NCBI GenBank assembly: GCA_900544435.1
Contig: UQVG01000067.1
Coordinates: 1-9,498, forward strand
Length of the DNA: 9,498 bases
Reading direction: 5' to 3'
From: an uncultured Erysipelotrichaceae bacterium
Lineage (GTDB): Bacteria > Bacillota_I > Bacilli_A > Erysipelotrichales > Coprobacillaceae
The notes under the pieces are model-generated. The model saw only the letters and a program-made list of their open reading frames with translations. It searched no databases and had not been told where the DNA came from. Made by a program: the position numbers and the translations under genes. Each line of letters starts with the position of its first letter. The stretch's first letter is position 1. Of the stretch, positions 1 through 7,800 are shown in pieces.

Positions 1-46
1 CTATTCTATCAAATTATGTTTTATGTAAATTTAAAATTTTTAAAGA

Positions 47-54
47 AGAAGGTG
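47..54 (+). promoter_or_regulatory. Ribosome binding site of the glycosyltransferase gene
   Basis: AGAAGGTG ends six bases before the ATG at 61. It matches the Shine-Dalgarno consensus well and lies inside the reading frame that would start at position 16. This decides in favour of the start at 61. Confidence 0.7.
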
Positions 55-60
55 TTTGCC

Positions 61-984
61 ATGGATAAAATAAGCGTTATTGTTCCTTGTTTTAATGAAG
101 AAGATGTTTTACCACTATTTTATAAAGAAGTGACTCATGTTTTAGAAAGCATTGAAAATATTGACTATGAGATACTTTTTATCAATGATGGTAGTCATGA
201 TCATAGTGAAGATATTTTAAAATTGTTAGCTCATAAAAATCCTCATTGTTTCTATTATTCTTTTTCTCGTAATTTTGGAAAAGAAGCAGCTATGTATGCT
301 GGACTTGAAAATGCAAGTGGTGATTATGTTGTTATTATGGATGCAGATTTACAACATCCCCCTTATTTATTAAAAGAAATGTATCATTCATTAAAAGACG
401 AAGAATATGATTGTTGTGCTGGTAAACGTGTCGATCGTACTGGTGAAGGAAAATTAAGAAACTTTTTATCACATAGTTTTTATAAAGTTATTCAAAAACT
501 TACAAAAATGGATATGGATGATGGAGCTGGTGATTTTAGAATGATGACTCGACAAATGGTCAATGCTATTTTAGAGTTAAAAGAATATAATCGTTATATG
601 AAAGGTTTGTTTTCTTTTGTAGGATTTAATACAAAATGGATTGAATTTCATAATGTTGAACGTCCTGCTGGTAAAAGTAAATGGAATTTAACAAGTTTAT
701 TTTCTTATGCTTTTAAAGGTATTTTCTCATTTTCATCAACACCTATTACAATTGCAGGAGTTATTGGTAGTATTTTAATAGGAATTTCTTGTATTATTTC
801 ATTATATTCTATTTTCTTTCATCATGTTTCATATCTTACAAGTTTAGTTTTATTTTTAAGTGGTTTACAACTTATCTTTGTTTCTATCTTAGGTCAATAT
901 TGTTCATCATGTTATTTTGAAACAAAACAAAGACCTATTTACATTATTAAAAACACAAATAATATTCATAAAAAAATGGGATAA
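61..984 (+). CDS. Family 2 glycosyltransferase with two C-terminal membrane helices (polyprenyl-phosphate glycosyltransferase type)
   Basis: This 307-residue protein belongs to the GT2 group that includes GtrB, CsbB/YkcC and bacterial DPM1-like enzymes. These transfer a sugar from a nucleotide donor to undecaprenyl phosphate on the cytoplasmic face of the membrane. Visible motifs are the N-terminal VIVPCFNEE, an IND triad at residues 41-43, the metal-binding DAD at 94-96 followed by LQHPP, GAGDFR at 155-160, and RPAGKSKW at 201-208. Two hydrophobic segments follow, at about 228-250 and 257-279. Length is typical of the family. The ATG at 61 is chosen over an in-frame ATG at 16 because a good Shine-Dalgarno site lies just before it and the GT fold starts at residue 4. 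The usual LGRIY-type motif after the last helix is replaced by CSSCY (281-285), which is odd. Only 60 bases precede the gene and no clear promoter is seen, so it may be the tail of an operon. Donor sugar and final acceptor (teichoic acid, lipid or glycan decoration) are unknown. Confidence 0.9.
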   Translation: MDKISVIVPCFNEEDVLPLFYKEVTHVLESIENIDYEILFINDGSHDHSEDILKLLAHKNPHCFYYSFSRNFGKEAAMYAGLENASGDYVVIMDADLQHPPYLLKEMYHSLKDEEYDCCAGKRVDRTGEGKLRNFLSHSFYKVIQKLTKMDMDDGAGDFRMMTRQMVNAILELKEYNRYMKGLFSFVGFNTKWIEFHNVERPAGKSKWNLTSLFSYAFKGIFSFSSTPITIAGVIGSILIGISCIISLYSIFFHHVSYLTSLVLFLSGLQLIFVSILGQYCSSCYFETKQRPIYIIKNTNNIHKKMG

Positions 985-987
985 ATG

Positions 988-1024
988 AAAAGGATTGTTA
1001 TCTATATAGATTCAATCCTTTTTT
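988..1024. terminator. Bidirectional rho-independent terminator between convergent genes
   Basis: AAAAGGATTG (988-997) pairs with CAATCCTTTT (1013-1022), and the enclosed ATCTATATAGAT can form an inner stem. On the plus strand the hairpin runs into TTTTTT. On the minus strand it runs into TTTT followed by further AT-rich sequence. It lies directly after the glycosyltransferase stop and includes the stop codon of the minus-strand gene (1002-1004) in its loop region, so it can serve both genes. Confidence 0.8.
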
Positions 1025-1676
1025 CACCATAATCTTTAATATTCAACTCTTGAAAAGACAAACAACTTTCTTTATAGCCTTCAGCTGAATACTTCTTTAT
1101 CAAATTACTTTCTTCTTTTGTTAAGTGTATAGTTTTTCCATGATTATTGATTTTTCTTTGATAAACAGCTAACAACATTTCTTTCTCTTCTTTAGAAAAC
1201 TCATACTCTAAAACCCACCACTCTATAGCTTTCTCTATTTCCATAAATTCCACAGAAATAATATCTCCACCATTTTTTAAAAAATCATCAATTTGATCAA
1301 CAGATCTTATTATTTTATCTTGCCAAAATGCAGTTGTAATCACTGGTTGTAAATGACCATTTACATTTTCAAGCAAATACTGCAACGTCTCATTCTTAGC
1401 TAATTTTAATATACTCATAGGTGCCTTTTTAAAATAGTGTAAATAAGATATATTTTTATTCAATCGTTCACTATTTTCATTTCTAAACGCTGCTACACAT
1501 ATATCCTTTTCAAAGGTAATCGTTCCTCGCGTTCCTTCGTTATTTTGGATATTATAATTTATTCCATCCCATGAACGTTCATAGGATATTTCTGGATATT
1601 TTGCTACAGCAATTGCATGTGCAATAGTAGCTAATATACATCCTTTTTCTAATTCTTCTTTGCTTTTTTCATTCAT
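1002..1676 (-). CDS. Conserved-looking soluble protein of unknown function
   Basis: This 224-residue protein is not one I can assign to a named family. It has no signal peptide, no membrane helix and no recognisable catalytic motif, so it is probably cytoplasmic. The N-terminal third is the most family-like: a short helix (GCILATIAHAIAVAKYPE) leads into SWDGINYNIQ, an RGTITF strand, and ICVAAFRNENSERLN, which reads as a compact alpha/beta fold. The rest is mixed, with two adjacent Trp (EWWVLEYEF) and a Lys/Glu-rich helical end. Its overall look recalls small standalone immunity-like proteins, but that is only an impression. It has its own promoter and lies between two terminators, so it is a single-gene unit, not part of the hydrolase operon. 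The start at 1676 has a GAGG 13 bases upstream (long spacing) and a weaker GGA closer in. The ATG next to the GAGG is out of frame and hits a stop after six codons. The coding call is strong; the function is unknown. Confidence 0.75.
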   Translation of the reverse strand: MNEKSKEELEKGCILATIAHAIAVAKYPEISYERSWDGINYNIQNNEGTRGTITFEKDICVAAFRNENSERLNKNISYLHYFKKAPMSILKLAKNETLQYLLENVNGHLQPVITTAFWQDKIIRSVDQIDDFLKNGGDIISVEFMEIEKAIEWWVLEYEFSKEEKEMLLAVYQRKINNHGKTIHLTKEESNLIKKYSAEGYKESCLSFQELNIKDYGEKRIESI

Positions 1677-1722
1677 TTTCCAATAACATCCTCTACTTAT
1701 TTTTTCGATTATCTATTCGATA

Positions 1723-1752
1723 ATTATATGTTATTCATTTTTTATTTCACAA
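1723..1752 (-). promoter_or_regulatory. Sigma-A-type promoter of the unknown 224-residue protein gene
   Basis: On the minus strand TTGTGA (1752-1747) and a perfect TATAAT (1728-1723) are separated by 18 bp. The predicted start of transcription lies near 1716, about 40 bases before the coding region. An imperfect inverted repeat ATTATC-5-GATAAT (1708-1724) overlaps the downstream edge of the -10 and could be an operator, but in AT-rich sequence this is weak. Confidence 0.6.
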
Positions 1753-1785
1753 TAAAAGAAAAGGATTGTTTATATGAACAATCCC
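1753..1785 (-). terminator. Rho-independent terminator of the giant hydrolase gene
   Basis: On the minus strand GGATTGTT (1784-1777) and AACAATCC (1770-1763) form an eight-base-pair stem with a six-base loop, followed by TTTTCTTTTATT. It lies about 30 bases after the stop codon at 1814-1816 and just before the -35 of the next minus-strand gene. It therefore separates the two transcription units. Confidence 0.8.
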
Positions 1786-1813
1786 AATCTTAAATTTTAT
1801 AATCTAATTATTT

Positions 1814-4800
1814 TTAACGATTATATTTTCTTTTTCTTAAAACCATAATTCCTAAACCAGCCACTAGAAGCATACCCATCATTGCTATAATTGGTGTATT
1901 ATCTCCTGTTTTTGTTGATTCAACAACTTGACCAGTAATTGTTTCTTGTCCATCATTTGAAGATGATGGTTGATTACTAGATGATGAATCATTTGGGTTT
2001 GATGGTTTTGTATCATCTGGATGAGATGGATCAACATCTGTTTTTACTTTCTTTACAATAACTTCTCTTGTAAATTCAACTTCATTACCAAGAGCATCTA
2101 CTACTCTATAAACCACTTGATAAGTTCCAGCTTTACTTGTATCAACATCATTACTTACAACTGTAAGTTTTTCTGTGATATCTGTACCATCAACATCATA
2201 AGCTTTAACATCAGCTAATGGATCAAATTTATCACCTACCATAAATTCTTTAGAATCAATAACAAGTTTTGCTTTTTCAACAACTGTAATTGTAAATGTT
2301 TTACTTGCTTCATTACCAGCTTCATCACTTACAGTTACTGTAATTGTATAAGTTCCTGCTTGATGACAATCATAATCACCACTCATTGTTAATTTATCTG
2401 ATAAATCACCATCTACATCATCTATTGCTTTTAAAGCTAATAAATCTTTAATATCAGTTTCATCATCTACATAAATAATAGCATCATTACCACTAATTTC
2501 TGGAGCTGTAACATCTTGTTTTCCTTTAAATGTTAATTGAACATGACGATAATTGAATCCATCAATATCATCATAAATACGAATAAATTGTTTACCAGCT
2601 TCTAGTCTTACTTCGATTGTATCGCTATCTTGGTAATTAGCCCATCCACCAGTATTTTTTAAAGTAACTTCACCTAATTGAGTAGTTGTATTACCATCAA
2701 CTTTCATAATAATAGCTTTTGTATCACTACCACAATTATGACTATAATTTACTTTTAAATCATATAAACCAGCTGTTTTAACATCAACATAATAATCTTG
2801 ATAAGTACCTGCTGCACCAAAACCAATATTTTTAGTTGAAGAACCTTCAATTGCCCAACCAACTTCTTTTGAACCATCAACAACTTGATCAGCAGTAATT
2901 GTTGTCACTTCATCTTTTTTATCTTTGATTTCAACTGCATCTGTTAATTTTTTAATTTGTAAGTTTGTTAATTCAAAGCTTGTATTATTTACTTCAAGTC
3001 TTAATGTTTGTTTACCAGCTTTTAAGTTTAGCATTTGTGCATAGCCTTGAGCATTTCCCCAATATTTACCAAAAGAAACACTACCTAAATTATCTGTTGC
3101 TAATCCTAAACCACCACTTAATTTCAAACCATTTGTAACAGCTTCACTATCTTTAACTTTATAAGTTAAAACATAGTTTCCTTCTTCTTCAACATTTAAG
3201 AAGAAATCTAAGTAATCTCCTTTAGCACCATTTACTAAAGTACCTTTTTTACGATAAGCATCACTTTCATTTAACTTCACTGCTTCATCTTTTACATCAA
3301 TACATTCAGGTAAACGATCAGTTTTTAATAATTTAATATTTGAAACTAAATCTAAATCACCATCACTATAACCACTTGGCTTAACAGCAATTGTTCCTGC
3401 AAGATCATCGTAATTTGTATTTGTACGTTCTATTGTAACAGTTGCTGTTGTACCATCTTTACTTACTTCAATTTTACTTACTTTAATATATTGAGCAATT
3501 TCTTCACTTAAAGTTAAATCACTTGCTTTTATTTTTTGATTAAATTTACCACCTGTAATCTTTAAATCAAATGTATTGCTATCAAAATCAAGATCACCAA
3601 TATCTTCTAAGCTTTCTTCATCATCAACTGCTTCAATGATTGTTTGATCACTTAATAAATAATCTTTATCTCCTACTTCTTTAGCATCAATTTCAATATT
3701 TAAAGTACGATTACTATCGTAATCTATAACTTCTTGTCCTTTTAAAGTAATTGTTGCTTCTGTATCACTTACTTTATCTAAATCAAAATCAATTCCTTGA
3801 GGTAAATCAATATGCCAATTATCTTTATTTAATTGTTCATTAAATTTTCCATTATTTAAATGAACAATAATCTTTTGACCATCTAATTTTCCTTCTTTTA
3901 ATAAATCATTTTCTAATTGAATATATGAACCAAATGATAATGATTTTAAATTAAATCCTCCTGTATTTTTAGGAACAAACATAATCTTATGACTACCTTT
4001 TGTTAAATCAATAGCAACTGTTCCTTTTTTATAAGAACTAAAACTTCCTGTTGTTTCTAAAGTACTTGATGTTGTTAAAACATCATCTACATAAATATCA
4101 AATTCAGCATCTTTTTCAGCCTTAGCATATTCAAGTTGCATCTTATAATTATCTGTTTTTTGAACATTGACTGTATATTCTAATTTATCACCATCATCAA
4201 AGAAACCAACATTTTCATTATTTTCAGCAATAATATTTTCACCATAGCTATAATCTAAAGCATGAATATAACCTGGAACATTTAAAACATCTTTTGCTTT
4301 AGTAAATGTTAAAGCACCAATATCCATATCACCTTGTGGTAAGGATAATGTAAGTCTTTGTACACCAGCATTTAATTTTACTTGAACTTGAACATTTCTT
4401 GTTGTGCTCCATGCATTCCAATCTTTAGACCAAGTATCAAAACGTTTAGTGACTGTATGTCCTACTTCTTGATTATCTACTTTTAAAACAATTTGTTTAT
4501 TTTCAGTATTACTATCAACTGATGGTCCACTTGTTGGTCCAATAGCATGAGGAATAGAAACATTATAAAGACCTGCTTCTTTAACATCGATTAGATAATC
4601 TGCCCATGCACCATCTTGAACATTTCCAAATCCAGAACCATCATCTTTCACTTTTAATTTATCATAATTAACAGCATCTGTTGCTTTTAATACACCTGGG
4701 ATTTCATTTCCTTTAACTTCAGCAATAGAACCATCCCAAATATAAGTTGCTACATTACCTGCTGGTAAAACAGCATTAAATTGTGTTCCATTCATCATTA

Positions 4801-7800
4801 CTTTAAATTTTTGATCAGAACCACTACGATTTGCGACAATCATAACAATTTTTCCTGTTTCAGGATCTTTAAAAGCAACATTTGTAACAGTTGAACTACT
4901 TCCATTATTTGTATCAATACGAACATATCCTGGTTTTACATATTTAGTAAATTGAGACATGATATATACTTCAGGTGTTGCCCAATATCTTTGAGGGTTA
5001 TTCGCATCTTGTACAAATAATGTTGGATCAGGTGTTCCTACCCAATGATGAGTTCCAATATTACTATCTAACATTGTTACCCAACTATTATAACTTTCAG
5101 AACCATTTCTTAACCAAGTAATAATATCATTAGCACCACTTGTTCCCCAAACAGATCTTTCTGTTAAGTTCATACTTAGCTTATCTTTGTAATTATCATA
5201 GAAAGATCCCATTGTTGAAGCATTTCCTCCATATGGATGGAAAGCAATACCATCAATATTATAATCATCTCCAGCTTCATTGAAGAAATCTTTCATAAAT
5301 TTATCAGCACCATCAAAGTTATGATCAAAAGCCCACAATTTAACATCTTTTTCTTGATCATTTAAAATCGTACTTAGCGCTAATTCTTTTTTAATAGCTT
5401 TAGCAAGTTTAGCTTCTTGTGTTCCTGTCATTGCACAACTTGGATAATTGATTTCAAGTAATGGTTCATTTTGAAGAGTCATTGCATAAATAGGAATTCC
5501 TTGTTTTTTATACTCTTCTACATAACGTACCATATATTTAGCTAAATCATTAATATATGCATCATTTAATTTTCCACCTTTTAATAATAAATCATTATTT
5601 TCATATGATTTACTACTAGAAGTCGCTGTTTTCATCCATCCTGGTGGTGTCCAAGAAGATGCAAAGAATTTAAGATTATTTTCTACTCCTAATTCTTTAG
5701 CAATTGCTAACATTTCATTAAGAACTTTAATCACACCATAATCTTGATCTTTTTGAATACTAAATCCTTTACCAGTCACATTATTCCAGTCTGGTTTTCC
5801 ATCTAACTCTTTACCAGTTCCATCATAATAAGTATAGAAATCTTGAGCTGTAAAATCAGATGTTCCAATTGTAACTCTAATTAAAGACATTCCCATACCA
5901 TTAACTGGATCTAATAATCTTCTTAAAAATGCTTGACGATTTTCATCAGTCATTTTTAATAAATTATGAATTGTTGCTTCTTCAATAGAAGTTCCCATTC
6001 CTAATACACTTTGATATGTTTTTTGATCATTAACAATAATTGTTGTTTGTTTAGAATCATCTGCTACTCGTAAATCTAGAGCATCTTTTGTCGCATTTTT
6101 ATTAGAAATTTCAAATTCACCTTTATACCATGACATACTTTGTGAATTTTCAGAAGATGACATACTTACTTCAACAGCACCTTCTTGTAACATAGCACCA
6201 GTCCCAACATTTGTCACTTCTTCAGGAACAACTGGTCCTACATAATCCCCTGCTTTTTCAAATGTATAATAATCAAAGTTGAAATCTTTATCACGTGCTA
6301 CAAGTTTTAGTTCATGAACACCTGCTTTTAAACTTACTAAAGCTTTCATTTCTTGAGCAGTAAATGTTGTCCAACTACCTGTTGAAACAATAGATGTATT
6401 TTTCTTTTCTAAAACTAATTCATCATCTAAATATAATTCAAATGCTCCATCAATTGTTGCTTCATATTGACGTGCTGCTTGAACAGTTAACTTATAAGCT
6501 GCCTTTTCAGGTACTTTTATTTTATAAGTCATATAACGACCATCTTGTAAATATCCAACAGTTGTACCATTATTTTCTAATTGAATACTACTATGTGCAT
6601 CTATAAAGTCTTCTGCTTCTAATTTTCCTTTTGTTTTTTCTAAATCTACAACATTTGGATCATCAGGTGCACTAAAATCACCTGTTTTTTGTGCTTTCTT
6701 TAAACCATATCCTACTGGATATAAAACTTTACTTGTATCTGTATATTTACTTGTAATATCTTGAGGATACCAAGTCCATGTAATTGGATTTGTTCCTACA
6801 AAATCTTTATCACCTAATAATACATCAGCAACTCCATCACCTTCACTACCTGGAAGCCATGCATTAACAATTGCTTTAATATGTTGATCATTAACATAAT
6901 CAGCAATTGCAATTGGACGTCCTGTTGTTAAAACCAAAACAATTGGTGTATCAGGATGACTATTTTCAATTTGTTTAATTGTACTGATATCACTAGCTGG
7001 TAATTTTAATTGACTAGCACTTCTATCTCCATTACTTTCAGCGTATGGATCTTCTCCTACAACTACAATTGCTGCATCCACTTTTGAAGTAGAATCTGTA
7101 TATACGCCATTAGCACTATAATTAATAGTACCACCTTTTTTATCCATAGCTGCTTTTAATCCACTGAAAATCGTTGTACCCTTTGTCGTATTTCCAGTTG
7201 ATCCTTGCCATGTAATTGTCCAACCACCACATTGCTTACCAATGTCATCGCCAGCACTTCCTGCAACCATTAAATTATCCATTTTTTCTAATGCTTGCAT
7301 CATTGTTTGATCATCTTTAACTGTATCATTTTTTAATAATACTAAAGATTCACTTACTGCTTGTCTTGCAAGTGTACGATGTTCTTGTCCACCAAATAAT
7401 GCTTGTGCATCCTTATTAGCGTACGCTTTTGAAGAATCATCTAAAAGTCCAATATTTTCTTTTGCTGTTAAAATACGTGCTGTTGCATCATTTAAACGTT
7501 CTTCACTAATTTTATTTTCATTAACTGCTTCTACTAAAGCATTATATAAATTTCTCCAACGAGGTGTATCACCATCTTTTTCTGCTACCATCAACATATC
7601 AACACCAGCATTGATACAAGCAATAGCTTTATCTTTATAAGATGATTGATTTTCAATTTGATCTAAACCATTATAATCACTTATAACAATTCCTTCAAAA
7701 CCAAGTTTTTCTTTTAATAAAGTTGTAAGAACATCTTTATTTCCATGGCATTTCTTACCATTAATACTATTATAAGAAACCATAATAGATTGAACACCTT

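Noticed and set aside
16..60. Upstream in-frame ATG adding 15 residues to the glycosyltransferase
   Set aside because: A good ribosome binding site lies between it and the ATG at 61, and the added residues are Lys/Phe-rich with no family match.
1708..1724. Operator for the orphan gene (ATTATC-5-GATAAT)
   Set aside because: Short arms in AT-rich DNA and only one copy; mentioned with the promoter but not listed as its own site.
2021..2218. Plus-strand open frame opposite the Ig-like and linker region of the hydrolase
   Set aside because: Low-complexity Ile/Asn/Cys-rich translation, antisense to a strong coding region, with no ribosome site.
6394..6606. Plus-strand open frame opposite the first CBM6-like module
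   Set aside because: Leu/His/Tyr-rich product typical of an antisense shadow; the sense strand codes a clear CBM.
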